Shown here: positions 1-11,253 of the stretch, in pieces
Numbering within the stretch: position 1 is the stretch's first letter
Layout: the number at the start of each line of letters is the position of its first letter
Assembly: GCA_033085395.1 (NCBI GenBank)
Contig: JANQBS010000433.1
Span: 1 to 23,676, forward strand
Reading direction: 5' to 3'
DNA: 23,676 nucleotides
Source of the DNA: Xanthoparmelia taractica
Taxonomy: Eukaryota; Ascomycota; Lecanoromycetes; Lecanorales; Parmeliaceae
Notes under the pieces: generated by a model
The model's input: only the letters and a program-made list of their open reading frames with translations
Database searches by the model: none
What the model was told of the DNA's origin: nothing
Translations under genes and position numbers: made by a program

Positions 1-1560
1 TTCGGATTTAACATGGGCTATTAGCGACCCATTTGCGCGAAAATCCAGCTTCAAGGAGAATTTACTTTTTGCCGATGATTAAGAAATTTCGAGCGTTTTT
101 AGAAGTTAATATTTAAATAGATCTTTATTTAAAATTAATTATTTTAGAGTTCTAAAATATCGATTCTCTAAAAGATTCTATTTATAATTAAATTTTAAAG
201 TATATTAATCTAAAAAGATAATAATAAATAAATCGATTCTTTTATATCTCGAAGTCTTAATTATTAAATTAATAAAAAACTTTATTTATTAAATTAAAAT
301 TATTAAGTAATACGCTTAAATAGATCTTTAAAGAGTATTAAAAGACGAGTATTTATTTAGCTATAAATAAGATAATTTATAAATTTATAAATCGAGTTAA
401 AGAAATTATTAATATTTCTAATAAATTTACTTCGAAAAACTTTAAAATTTAAGTTTTAATAAATTAAAGCTATATTTTTAATTAGCTATATTATACTAAG
501 AATTAAAATAAGAGTAATAAATTTTAAGATATTTATGATTATTAAACGAAGTAATTAAGATTTAATTAAACTTAGATCGTAATTCTAGACTTACTCTCTT
601 AAGAAGATCTTATTAAAAATTACATTTATATTATATAATTAAATAATTTATTTACGTTAACTCGATTACTAATATAGCTTAATAATAAAGAATTTAAGAT
701 TACTAAAATTATATATATTATAAAAACGCGTTATAAAGAATTAAAGATTAATAAAAATATTAAGACTTAACGAGAGCAATAAGAGCTTAATCGAGATTTT
801 AATTAAAAACTTATAAAGCTTAAAATTAAGTAAAACGTTATTCTCGAGTGAGATAAGCTCTATAAGAGATTATTAAGTAATAAGAAAATAATAAAATTCA
901 CCTAAAAGAATTAGAATATAATGCTATTTATAAATACTATATTAAATAATCAAAAAATAATAAATCGTCTTCGTCGTAGATTAATAAAAATAGTTATAAA
1001 TATATATACTTTTAGAGCTATATTTAGAGAAATAACAATAAAAGAGCTTAATATTTCTAAGTTTATTAATATATATAATTATTATATAAATAAAATTAAT
1101 AATACTAATTAATTACGATATTATTATTTTATATAACGAGTATATTTTAAGAGTTAAAAATTACTATAATATTTTCTCTTAAATATTACTATCGTTAATA
1201 ATTATAAATTTTATTATTATTTACTTAAAGAATTACGTTATTAAAATTAAACTTATTATAATTAACGAGAATTTCATATTAAATTTATTAATTAATTATT
1301 TAAATATTCGAAGCGATCTTATAAGAATATAATCTTAATTAAGATTTCTCTATTATTACGAGTATATTCGATATATATATATAATTATAATTAACTAGAA
1401 TCTATAGAGAATAAGTTTAAATATTACGTAATTTACTTAAATATTAAAAAAAAGATATTAAAGTAAATTAAAATTAGAAAATCTTTAAGAAAATTATCTA
1501 TAAATATCGTTAAATTATGAGATCTAGATTAAAGAAAAGAATAAGAGCGGGCCTTAAGAA
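1..1560. repeat. RIP-mutated AT-rich repeat block (left)
   Basis: From about 100 to 1550 the sequence is almost wholly A/T and consists of TA-rich words. CpA and TpG are nearly absent (about five in 121-900), while CpG persists in words such as TCGA and ACGC. Conversion of CpA to TpA is what RIP does to duplicated DNA in ascomycetes, so this is read as an old transposon copy destroyed by RIP. The first 95 bases and the sequence after about 1545 have ordinary composition and mark the edges. The longest frame (921-1112) has no recognisable domain. I could not assign a transposon family, and no terminal repeats are visible; the left end may lie outside the window. Confidence 0.8.
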
Positions 1561-2013
1561 GTCACTATGACTATAAGCTATGTGAGATTTATATATGTAA
1601 TCATATATCGTATTAAAATGAGCATATTGCTGCTATTCCAAGTATGTAGAATTTTGATAAGGGATGCCAAGACAACGAGTGCCCAACTTGCCAGAGGATG
1701 GGATAAGACCTATTCTCAGAGCGTCGGTGTTCAATTCAGCTCGATTTGAGAGCTTCGACTGACAACTTAACATCATTGCGCAGCAACCTGTTCCTAGTAC
1801 CATGCACGAAAGCTGCACAGTCAGCGGGCTAGAGTAACCTGAAGGGCTTAGCGGGCTTGGTACGTCTGAGGGACACACGGAGTGAGTCAAATTCTACAAC
1901 CAACCTCGTCAACAAGAAAGCATGGGAATTTGCTCATGGCGATGCCGCTCTATTGAGAATCAATCTTAGCGTCTATATACTTCTGGTCTTGAGGCGCTCG
2001 CAGTCTAACGAGA
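1561..2013 (+). promoter_or_regulatory. 5' flank of the zinc-cluster-like gene
   Basis: Ordinary-composition DNA between the AT-rich block and the first gene. A TATA-like word (CTATATAC, about 1973-1980) lies roughly 35 bases before the chosen start codon. Two near-copies of AGCGGGCT occur around 1827 and 1848. The small open frames here overlap on both strands and have no recognisable content. This is probably the promoter and 5' UTR, but no specific regulator site can be named. Confidence 0.35.
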
Positions 2014-3832
2014 ATGAGTTTCGGTCTAAGCGCCAGTGATTGTATCGCTCTTCCCAGCTTCGCATGGCAAGTTTACAAAACGTGTCGTGACTCCCCGGAC
2101 GATTTTACAGAGCTGTCGAGTGAGGTGGCATCGCTACACGCCGCCCTTTGCGAGGTGAATGCTCTCGTCAGCCAGCGTTCACTGAGCGATGCAAGTAGTA
2201 AGCGTTTGGGAATTGTTCTGAAGGGCTGCTATGACGTCTTGAAGGCTCTTGAAGCGCAAATGGCAAAATACAAAAGTCTAGGAACCAATAAGAAGCGGAT
2301 GCGAGATAGGACGCGATGGGCCATGGAGACTGTTGGAGAGGCAAGAATTCGATTGCTGTCACACACTGCAATGCTTAGTCTATCAGTATCCAGCCTCGTT
2401 GGGTAAGCCTGTCCTTCGTTTCGGTGTGGACATGGATATTTGATGCAGACATGAACTGATGAACGCGATTTTATAGTGGATTGATTCTTCCGGCGGATGA
2501 AGGGCGAATGAAAAATGTTCAGCTAAACTTGCGGCCCTTGGCTTCTGGACCATCTGGGGAAACCCCAAACTCATCTTCTTCCCCAAAGGGAATTTTTTTG
2601 CCTTGTCTGAGATGTGCGATTCTGAAATTGCATGTAAGAGCGCAACACAAATGAGCTTTGCGTTGCTGATTGTATGGAGTGTGCTCGCGGCAGTCTATGT
2701 CCATCTTGTGACAGTATTAAGTGCGACATTCGGGAATTACCATGTCGACGTGGACCCTTAAGGAGTCTCGTAAGAGACCTCATTCCAAGTATGTACACCT
2801 AGCCTTTACCTCTGCCCCTGAGGGCTGACGCTGATTATCGTCCAAGCTTTCTTTTTGCCAGGGGTATCATCTGGCCATCATGATCAGTTGGTCCAGCAGC
2901 ATGTGGCCATGGCGATCGGCCAACGCCCAATAAATGTACAGTGGGGCCTTGTGGAGCTAGATATATTGTTGAGTACTCCTATACGGGATCTCAACGCTGC
3001 TATTTCGTTCAAAGCTCCAGAAGCGATGCTGAAATTCCAGCAAACATACCCAGATAGATATCAATTCAGGGTGCAGCTCATCAACGAGGCCTTACGTTAC
3101 GAGTCACATCATCCTGAAAGCGTGAGATTATGTGCCTCCTTTCGGCGTCGTTGGTTACTGATTATACCTCCAGGCCTCAGTGATGGCAGAAGCACGCCAA
3201 TTTTTAATTTTGTCTCTGCTCATCTCGCACATCCCAGCCATTCGACTTCCAGAAGCCGCAAATAGAGCAACCTCTACTCAGGACGAGCATGCTATTGGTT
3301 CTTTTGTAGAAGACGAATTGCACTTTGTGCTCGCTTCATTACTAGAAAGCTGTCTGAGAGGCTTGCTCGACAGACTACAAGACTTGATGTCCAAAGGCCG
3401 AAGGGAAGACTGGCTGCCAATCTGCTTTGGGCTGTCTCTTATGTTTTTCGCTGCGGAAAGCATGCAGGTTGACATTCACTTGAGATCTGCTAATCCCAAA
3501 GTCTCTTGCGAATCCATGGAAATGCGGTCCATTCTTGTACTTGCGGAACTATTTCCAGCCAGTACCTCGGGCTTCGACCCTCTCAGCCTCGATTGGACGA
3601 GAACGGAGAATGCAGCACTGATAGAGAATGACACTGAAGCCATTGAGTCGTTTAAAGCTTTACAAAATCTGACCCAGGATTACTGTGAGTGTTCATGATT
3701 TTTCCATACGTCGGGTCATGACTGATAATAATTTAAGGGGGTTTTCTGAATGATAGACAAGATATCCAATATGATGACGACGACACAGACTGTTTGACAG
3801 GAAAACTGGTGTCACGCATTCTGTGTGCGTGA
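2014..3832 (+). CDS. Zinc-cluster-like protein with PigL_N-type N-terminus
   Basis: Predicted exons are 2014-2402, 2477-2633, 2680-2788, 2862-3121, 3174-3684 and 3738-3832, joining in frame to 506 aa. Residues 1-130 begin MSFGLSASD and resemble the fungal N-terminal domain called PigL_N (PF17111), common on fungal regulatory and NACHT/ankyrin proteins. Across the second splice junction lies C173-x2-C176-x6-C183-x5-C189-x2-C192, then C197 and C204. The first five cysteines have Zn2Cys6 spacing; the last interval (4 or 11) is unusual. Introns have GTAAGC, GTAAGA, GTATGT, GTGAGA and GTGAGT donors, each with a CTGAT or CTGAC branch site. The 46-nt second intron uses a GAG acceptor; without it the frame breaks. 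The protein ends in an acidic segment (DDDDTD) followed by GKLVSRILCA. A nuclear, possibly DNA-binding role is inferred. It is the only regulator-like gene in the window. Confidence 0.72.
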
Positions 3833-4556
3833 TGCATACATACTGCAAAGTCTTCTGCGTCTAGACCCTTATGATGGTTTTTAATTCCCGAGTACAACAC
3901 AAGGAGCTGGAGTGCCATCGTTTTCCCTCCGCACATCATACTTAGAATTGTCGCAGTTTCCCAAGGCATTGATGATGTCTACAGTAATGAGTTCAATATA
4001 TCTCGGGTTGAAACGTTGCTTTCACCTCCCATTGCCGAAAAAAATTTGTGCGAACCCATTCCAGGGGTTTTACACGGTGAGTGCTTAGCTACGTCACGAT
4101 ACGCTGCCTTCCCCCTTCTCTTTTCCTCCTCTCTCCTCTTCTCTTCCCTTCTTCTGGACAAGCGAAAAATGGAACAGGAGTGCATCGTGGCCGTGTCCGT
4201 GCCTGCGCCGAAAATAAGCAAAGCAGACCGCCGGAGCCGGCGGGGCAGCCGAATCGGTGTAGAGCTACGCCGCAGTGGGGGTTCGGCCGCGCTGGGGCGT
4301 GAATCCTTCTACTTTACGAATTACAAGCGATAGGGCTGAGTAATACCAAAAACCAACAATTTCAGCCAGCCGATAGCTGATGGAGTGTTCTAGACTATAC
4401 CATGCATACCTTTATTCATACAACCCTTCTTCTATACATAAACCGTCCTTTTATCTAGTTTTGTGCTGTAAAATATCCTTGATCGGCCATTAGGTCTTAA
4501 ACCTCATACTCTAGCCCTTCCCCATAGATCATTAGAATTTCTATCACTCGATAGAT
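3833..4556. other. Intergenic region upstream of the methyltransferase
   Basis: No supported gene. It contains a 49-nt homopyrimidine tract (4107-4155), a bZIP-like TACGTCA word (4090-4096) and a GC-rich palindrome (4228-4243, listed separately). The 105-codon frame at 4016-4333 runs through the pyrimidine tract and has low-complexity content, so it is not called. The last 180 bases before the methyltransferase start are T/C- and A-rich, as expected for a fungal promoter and 5' UTR. Confidence 0.5.
4228..4243. promoter_or_regulatory. Candidate zinc-cluster binding palindrome
   Basis: CCGCCGGAGCCGGCGG is a perfect inverted repeat with 7-nt arms and a 2-nt centre. It contains CGG/CCG triplets, the half-sites bound by fungal Zn2Cys6 dimers. 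It lies about 315 bases before the methyltransferase start and about 400 after the zinc-cluster-like gene. That it acts as an operator is inference; GC-rich palindromes also occur by chance. Confidence 0.3.
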
Positions 4557-5549
4557 ATGTCAACTCAAAAAGGCTCCACAATACAGGGAGCCAATGTCTC
4601 ACGCTCCAAAAACGTCCCCTACTTCCATTCTGAAATCGGCTCCAGTTTGACTCCAGCCGGCCGCCAGCTCTTCGAAACCTACAGCCGTCTTCCGGCGTCA
4701 GAAGTCGAGGCACACATCTACAAGATCGTCAGTGGCTTATAAATCTGCAATCCCAATATCCCATGCCCCTTTCTGACCTCTTAATCCCAGCGTGATCTGG
4801 CATGGGCAATCTTCCCCTGGCCATGCGTGGGCGAATTCTGGTTCGTCAACCTAGGCCTCTCTCTCCACCCTCGCTACGACACCCTCCTCACCCGACTCCG
4901 CACCCAAGATCCCCCCACCAAGCTCTTGGATTTGGGCACCTGTTTAGGACAAGATCTCCGGAAACTGGTCGCGGACGGCGTCTCCCCCGAGGTACTGTAC
5001 GGCTTCGACTACTTTGCCGAGTACGAGACGGCGGGCCATGAGCTATTCCGCGATGCGGACCGCTTCCAGGGCCGCTTTATTGCGGGCGATCTCTTTGACG
5101 AGTCGCCGGATAGTGCGCTGGAGAAGACGGCGGGATCGTGGGATGTTGTTAATGTCTTCATGGTGCTGCACATGTATGATTGGCCGACTCAGGTACGCGC
5201 TTGTAAACGGATTTTGAAGCTGTTGGTGAAGAAGAAGGGTAGTATGGTTATTGGAGCGCAGACTGGTTCCGTACACGCGGGTGATTTCCATCTAAAACCG
5301 CCGCTTGTTGCTGAGGGGGAGGAGAGGGCTTTGTTTAGACAGAATCTTGAGACGTTCACGCAGATGTGGGAGGGTGTTGGGGGTGATGAGGGCGTGCGTC
5401 TGAGAATTGAGGTTGAGTATGATGATCAGCAAGACAGAGAGGCGAGAGCTAGGGAAGAGCGAGAGGGAGGGAAGCAGAAGTTCTTTTCGGGCTCTGAGCA
5501 GAGAAGGTTGTTTTTCATGGTTACGATAGAGGAGGGATATATGCAGTGA
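4557..5549 (+). CDS. SAM-dependent methyltransferase, AusD-like family
   Basis: Exons 4557-4727 and 4791-5549 (intron GTCAGT...CTGAC...CCCAG, phase 0) encode 309 aa, close to the usual size of this family. The SAM-binding motif I is LLDLGTCLGQD (102-112), followed by the acidic strand YGFD (126-129), a GDLFD loop (155-159) and a hydrophobic strand ending in LHMYDW. The pre-motif segment RDLAWAIFPWPCVG is also typical. Relatives such as AusD methylate carboxyl or hydroxyl groups of meroterpenoid or polyketide intermediates in the cytosol; the substrate here is unknown. No synthase gene lies in the window, so it is an orphan or sits at a cluster edge. The frame is intact. The C-terminal region has an Arg/Glu-rich insertion (about DREARAREEREGG) before the final beta strand. 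Confidence 0.92.
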
Positions 5550-6312
5550 CATTCTTTAGTTCAGGAACCTTGCTTTGTTGAAACATGAAGATAATTCGAT
5601 GATGTGTTTTAAGACATCTACTGTGGTTGCCATCACCAGGGTTCATTCCGGATGGATCTGTCATGCTAATTTCAATGCAACCACGGGGTCTAATGAATCC
5701 TTTGCAGCGCGGCTCAAGAAAGTCTGTACTGAGTAAAAGATTACGTGGCGTAGCATAGCGTGGCAGAGCGGCGTTCTTGCGGCAGGATACATGCAGGTCC
5801 ACCCCGAGCTGATCGTGCGTGTATGCGATAGTTATGCTCCTATCACTGGCTGTAGTGCATGCACGGCCCGGGCAATAAGCCTATGGACTGGGCCGCAGCC
5901 CGCTGTAAAATCGAGCTAACAGAAAGGGTACAAGGCAAAATTTTACTTTTGGACTCCAGCAGCTTTCGAGGTTATGGTTGGTGATAAATTGATGCCTTAA
6001 GTTGTCTTGTAAGGCTTGAATTGGGACGCTAAGTATGGCTGAAATGCGGTTTTCAAATTGAAACTCTCCCTAGCTTGTATTCTGACGAGGAGCCCATCTC
6101 TTATATAGAATGTTTGCGCTACGTTCATGGGTGCAGTGTCTATCTTTCTACGATGGCTTATTTATATACAGTCCGTCGGGAAGATTGCGGGGTTGAACCC
6201 ATTACCTCTGCGGATCAAATCTTATACCTGGCTTGTGCAAGGGCCATATGAGGTCAAACTGGAGAATATTAGCGACTGTGTGTTACGCGCCAATGAAGCT
6301 AGTTGCGTCCTT
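5550..6312. other. Intergenic region with no supported gene
   Basis: Lies between the convergent methyltransferase and hydroxylase-like genes. Open frames are short and overlap on both strands. Two adjacent perfect palindromes, GTGCATGCAC (5855-5864) and GCCCGGGC (5866-5873), sit in a GC-rich patch with no obvious role. Nothing else is recognisable. Confidence 0.5.
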
Positions 6313-6420
6313 ATGGACCCGTTTTCGATATCATGCAAGGCCATTTCGTTGCTTAAACAGTCGTTGGTTGCCGCTTCAAGATATACAGAGAAGTTGGATG
6401 TCCATGCAGAGAACGAATGA
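6313..6420 (+). pseudogene. Possible remnant of a fungal N-terminal domain
   Basis: A short frame from the ATG at 6313 reads MDPFSISCKAISLLKQSL and stops after 35 codons. This opening resembles the MDP-(F/L)-S-x-x-x-x-A-I-x-L-L start of the N-terminal domain common on fungal STAND/NACHT and ankyrin proteins. No continuation of that domain was found in any frame through 6510. It could be a decayed gene start or a chance match; the similarity is from memory of the family pattern only. Confidence 0.28.
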
Positions 6421-6513
6421 CCTTATAGAATTGAACCTTAGGTGTTTGCTTTTGTGAAGCTAATTGTCTCGATAACAGTGTCTACTTGCAGCCGAAGGTG
6501 TTTTTGACATGTT

Positions 6514-7521
6514 TCAGCGGCAAGACGTCTTTGAATTAAATAATTGATTAACGTTCAAAGATCTCCCCCTACTTTTCAGACCTTTGACTTGCCCTCGCTC
6601 TGGCACGTCAGTCCCGTGCAGCCAGTCCATGAAATACAGAGAGCCATAGTTCACGTTGGATCTCTCATGGTGCAAGTCATGCGCCTTTGACAGTGGAGGC
6701 TGCGCGAAATCATACCCACTGTGTTCCGCCGTACCAACGAGGAGTACACTGATGAGAAAGACATTAAACGACAGAATGTGCACTGGCTCGTAGTAGCGGG
6801 CGACGAGGGCGAGGGGAAGCACGATGGGTATGAAGTCAGTAAAGAAGTGCTCTACCGGCGTCGTATACAGGCCCGTAAAGGCAATCGGCGCGGTAAAGCT
6901 GTGATGGAACTTATGGTAGCGGGCGTAGAACCAAGGATGGTGAAGTACGCGGTGGACGTAGTACTGCAGTACCTCGCAGGCCAAGTTCCCGAATATGAGA
7001 TGTCGCGCCATTTCCCGGAGGGAGGGCAGAGTCGGCGATATGACGAAGATTGGACGAAAATCGGTTAAGTAGCCAATTCCGATCTGGAGGGCAATGTCGC
7101 CTAGTGTCATAAAGAATGCCTAGCGGATGCAATGAAGGATCTGGCTAGGCGTGGGTTGCCGGCGGGGATCGGGCTGGTGTTTATGAGCTCTAGAGAACGC
7201 CGGGAAGCAGACGTCGAGGAGCTGATATATAGTGGCGGGAAGCCAGAACCCTAAGAGCTGGACAAAGACGGTGACGATCAGCTCCACTTGCCAAGCAGAA
7301 GTGTCTTGACAAAACCGATTCCACCAGGTGGCGAAACATGGGATGCGGGGTATCCTCGAGGCCAACTTGGCCATGAAGGCCATGATTTTATCAGCTGAAG
7401 TCGGGAATATTGGCGAGGAATGGTGCGAAAAGGCAGTGGGCAAGGTTTTGGGCAGCATTGACGGAGTGTACTGTTCGTCAAGAACGCAACTGAGCTTTTT
7501 GAGCAATACAGTAGAACCCAC
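6514..7521 (-). pseudogene. Fatty-acid hydroxylase/sterol desaturase gene with in-frame TAG
   Basis: One reading frame runs the whole length and is interrupted only by TAG at 7122-7120. The part after the stop carries three histidine boxes in the usual order: HRVLHH (from about 6954), HKFHH (about 6915) and HDLHH (about 6681). These bind the di-iron centre of the membrane-bound FA_hydroxylase family (PF04116), which hydroxylates or desaturates lipids or sterols at the ER. The part before the stop has the hydrophobic segment ELIVTVFVQLLGFWLPATIYQLLDV, and RRQPTPSQILHCIR leads straight into the stop. The codon context CGC TAG GCA fits a former CAG changed by CpA-to-TpA mutation. A start at 7383 (MAFMAKLASR) is as plausible as 7521. 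No intron that removes the stop was found. Readthrough or an assembly error is the alternative. Confidence 0.82.
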
Positions 7522-8056
7522 TCAAGGACATGGTCTTATATTCAATGCATGCGGGGTACGGGGAGCATAAGAGCTTCTTAGTATCCATAGCCAAGCACTT
7601 GGCCAAGCCGGAGTGGCTAATGAAGCGTAGAAGGACCGATTAGAAGTAAGCCTACCGTGTACGCGTAGCGAAGATGGAAGCACCAAAAGAATACAGAAGA
7701 CGGATCGGGAGGGGTAACGACAGCGTATTCCATGAAAGGCCTAGCCACCATGGTCTTAGCTTATAATAGAATATCTTTCTGTGCAAAAGGTGGGCAAATT
7801 TGTATTTTGCCATCTGCACCTCGTGCAAACAACCTTGCGAAGTAAGCCATCTATCACGATACCCATTGCTACACTTCGTAGGTGTAATAACAAACGATCA
7901 ATAGGTTTGCAACATGCTCCAACTCTCAATGGGCATGAAAATTGCTTTTATGTCGGCTTCGCAGGGTTCAACCCCACAGAGTTGAGTAAGGTACCTTTTT
8001 AGTAAGTTGTTGCCCTAACCCTAAGAAGATCATCCAGGGGCTATCCCACTAAGCTA
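7522..8056. other. Intergenic region, hydroxylase 5' side to transposon edge
   Basis: No supported gene. The 73-codon frame at 7781-8002 lacks recognisable content. A telomere-like (CCCTAA)2 word lies near 8012-8023, just outside the transposon terminus. The DNA has normal composition until the inverted terminus at 8059. Confidence 0.45.
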
Positions 8057-8058
8057 TA

Positions 8059-8115
8059 CTCGTTAATATGCACAATGCACAATTAGGGCTAGGGTTAGCA
8101 TCATCAAAATGCCTA
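8059..8115 (+). repeat. Left inverted terminus
   Basis: Imperfect inverted copy of 13200-13257. It includes CTCGTTAAT at the tip, a TTAGGGCTAGGGTTAG stretch resembling fungal telomere repeats, and CATCAAAAT. Unlike the interior it retains CpA and TpG, so it escaped heavy RIP. Confidence 0.75.
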
Positions 8116-9350
8116 CATCTCATCAATTAACCTCTACTCAAATCGCATTATTATTTAATATATTTCTTACTAAAGAATCTTACTCGTTAAATAAAAATTA
8201 ATAAAATCTCTAAAAAAAAAATTATAAAAAAAAAAATTAAGTAATTATAAAGCTTTATAATTATACTTTTTATATATAGCGCTTTAGAATAATTAAATTA
8301 TATTAAAAATACGCCTTTATTCGACTTATTAATAAATCTTAACGCGTGAGACTTATTTAAAAGAATATAATACGATAGAGTAATAAGGCGAAATATAATA
8401 TAGACTTATAACGTAACTCTATCTTTTATTAGCTTATATTATTTATAATTAATTTAAATAATATTATTAAAGAAGAAGAAGAAAAAAAAGAGATTATTAA
8501 TTAATTATAAGAAAGAATTATTAAAGAAAGATAACTTAATTATAGATAGATAGTTAAATAATAAAAGAATAATTAATTATTAGCGTCTTTTTTTATTATT
8601 AGCAATATTAAAATATCTAGATATCTAGATATCTATTAAGTTGTCGTTTTTTAAGTCTTATTAATCTCTCACTTCGTGAAAAGATCGATACGATCTCTTC
8701 TTTTACTACTTCTTCTTTTACTATATTCTTTACTATCTTTTTAATAATCTTTTTATCTCTTTTATTTTATTCGCCTTATCTATCTCTTTTATCTCGCTAT
8801 TATAATTATAATAAAATCTTTTATAATAAGATCTTTTACGATAAGATTATCTATTATAAGATCTAAAATAAAGAAAATTTAAATAATCTTAATAAATCTA
8901 ATATTAAAGATATAATAATCTTCTTTTTAATTAAACTTCTACGTTTTCTTTCTTTAAAAATAGCTAAATTAAGACGATATATTCTTCGAACTTCTTTATT
9001 GAATTTCTATTTAGCGATCTTATTTAATTATCTCTGTATAGTCTTAAGACTTAAAATCTATTCTTCGTCTTAATATATTTAATTACGCTTTTTCTTATTT
9101 TTTTTCCGTTAATCTTTCTTAATAAAATCGTTATTAATGTTTTTAAATAAAATATTCTTTATTAAAGCGAAGTTATATATTTTATTAAGCTTTTCTATAA
9201 ATATTAAATCTTAATTTCTAGTCTTAATTTATTTAAATATCTAATTAACTTACTTAACGTTTATTAAGATAAAGAATATCGATACTAAGTTATTATTACT
9301 TGCTATAACTATTACTTCTAAAGACGAATCTACTTTCTTTAATTTTAATA

Positions 9351-9642
9351 CTTTAAGTTACGGGTCGGAAAGGTGTGGTATATTTGATGGTATGGGACTA
9401 GTTTTTCGAATACCATACCGAAAGGTATAGAATATCCCATACTCCCATTGGGATTTTAATAAATATATTACGTAATATCTTTTTATATTCTAAAAATACG
9501 TAAAAAGCTTAAGCGAACGCTTATGTAATTATAAAATTCTATAAATAGATTAAAAAGATATAATTTTTTAAAAAAAGTTGAAAAAAAGTTGAAAACGACT
9601 ATGTTCAACAGATATCATACCTTTCCGACTCGTACTTTAAGT
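9351..9642. mobile_element. 276-bp MITE-like element with 8-bp target duplication
   Basis: The element spans 9359-9634. Its ends TACGGGTCGGAAAGGTGTGG and, in reverse complement, TACGAGTCGGAAAGGTATGA match at 20 of the first 23 positions, with G/A differences only. CTTTAAGT occurs immediately on both sides (9351-9358 and 9635-9642), an exact 8-bp duplication of the kind made by hAT transposases. Subterminal copies of GGTATGG in both orientations cluster at 9375-9455. There is no coding capacity, so it would have needed a transposase supplied elsewhere. It interrupts RIP-destroyed DNA, and its left half is less AT-rich than the surroundings. Assignment to hAT rests on duplication length only. 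Confidence 0.82.
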
Positions 9643-11111
9643 CTTAATTTATTAAAAACGATTTTAAGCTATATTAAGAATAGTTTACTCTTTTATTATA
9701 TATATTTAATAATCTTTTCTTTTATAATATTCTTTCTTATTATTTAAATATATTAAAGAAAATTCCTTTTATTTATTAAATAGTTATTCTTAACTTATAT
9801 ATTCTTCTCGAGATATATATAATATATAATTAATAAAGGTTAAAAAAATCTAATATTAAGTGATTAAAGAATATATATAATATAAATAAATAGATATAAG
9901 AGAATAATATCGTTGCTAGTATAGAACTATATAATCTTGATATTAACGTATAATATATACTCGTTAAATATAAGAAGACGATATTATTCTTTAAGCGTCT
10001 TTCGAGTTTATAACTTAAAGTATCTATAAAGATAAGTTAAAAGCTATTTATATATATAAAGAAATAACTTGTATATATCTAATAAATTACTCTAGACTTA
10101 AAACGTTATTTATTTAATTATTTTCACTTATTACGATATATACTCTCTTATTCTTTAAGATATTAAATTAGATTTTTTTTTAAAACTTTTTATTAAAGAT
10201 AACGAATAGTAAAAGAAGTCTTTCGTTCACGAATATATATTTAATAAGAAAAACTTATTCTTTACTTATATTTTAAGCTTTATATCTCTATATATTATAC
10301 TTAAAATATATAACTCTAACTTTACTAGTATAATTAAGAGTAATTTCTTTCTTATTTATATTATACGTATCTTTCTTCTAAATATTATACTTTTAAATCA
10401 CATATTTAATAAGCTAAAATTATCGTAATAGCTTTACTAAATTATATATTATAGCACGCTCTTTATTTAATAACTAATTAAATTAACTTTATAACTTAAA
10501 ATAACGTTTTAGAAATATAAATACTTAGTTATAATCTATTAATCTATAATTCTCTTTATTTATTAATATTTTATAGATTATCTCTCTAACACGTATAACT
10601 CTTAAAGATTAATTTTACTTTATTAATTATAGAGCTTTCTTCTTTATAGAACTTAATTTTTATTTATCTTTATATACTTTTTAATAAGAATAAGTCTTAT
10701 TATTAATATAACGATTTAGAGTGAAAGTAATAAGATTATAATATTATATAATTCGATTAATAATAGATTTATTTTATTAAGAGTCTCTTTTATAAACTAA
10801 AAGAGCTTAATAGTACTCGTTAACTATAAGAACTAGACGTTTCTCCTTAAATAGCTTCTTTGAAATTATTTTCTTTTTTTAAATTATTAATAAAGAGAAT
10901 AAAAAATTTAATTTAATTATAGTAAAAACTATAAATTAATAAATTTACTACTTAACTTCCTCGATTATCTATATTAATCGATTCGTGTATATATATTACT
11001 ATTTTAAGTAATAGAATATTAATAAAACCTTCGATCGAAATATAAAGAAATATATAAATAATAGATATAGACTTTAAGCTAATTATCTCTAAAATACGTT
11101 CTAAGATCGCT

Positions 11112-11253
11112 TGTCACGGTACACACCAGCATGGCTGTGGTACGCTTAGTTATAGCTCGTTTGAGGGCTTGGCAACCCACATATCTAGCTGCCAACACTC
11201 TAGATAGAACAACAATTCAATCATTATCGATATAACCCAGTCTAACTGTGACA
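11112..11253 (+). repeat. 5' LTR of the TRIM-like element
   Basis: 142 bp, TGTCAC...GTGACA. It differs from the other LTR at three positions: T at 11151 (C in partner), C at 11180 (T in partner) and C at 11222 (T in partner). Each is a C/T difference in which the C is followed by A. Confidence 0.92.

Noticed and set aside
921..1112. 63-codon frame in the left AT-rich block
   Set aside because: Ile/Asn/Lys-rich translation is what RIP-altered DNA produces, and the frame is short and isolated.
4016..4333. 105-codon plus-strand frame before the methyltransferase
   Set aside because: It crosses the homopyrimidine tract, overlaps frames on the other strand and has no recognisable content; the region is better read as a promoter.
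7960..7985. tRNA T-loop-like word GGGTTCAACCCC (and its inverse near 6190)
   Set aside because: Flanking bases do not form a T-stem, and no D-arm, anticodon arm or acceptor stem can be folded around either copy.
8012..8100. Chromosome-internal telomere array
   Set aside because: Only two or three imperfect TTAGGG units occur, and most are part of the inverted termini, so this is not a tandem telomeric array.
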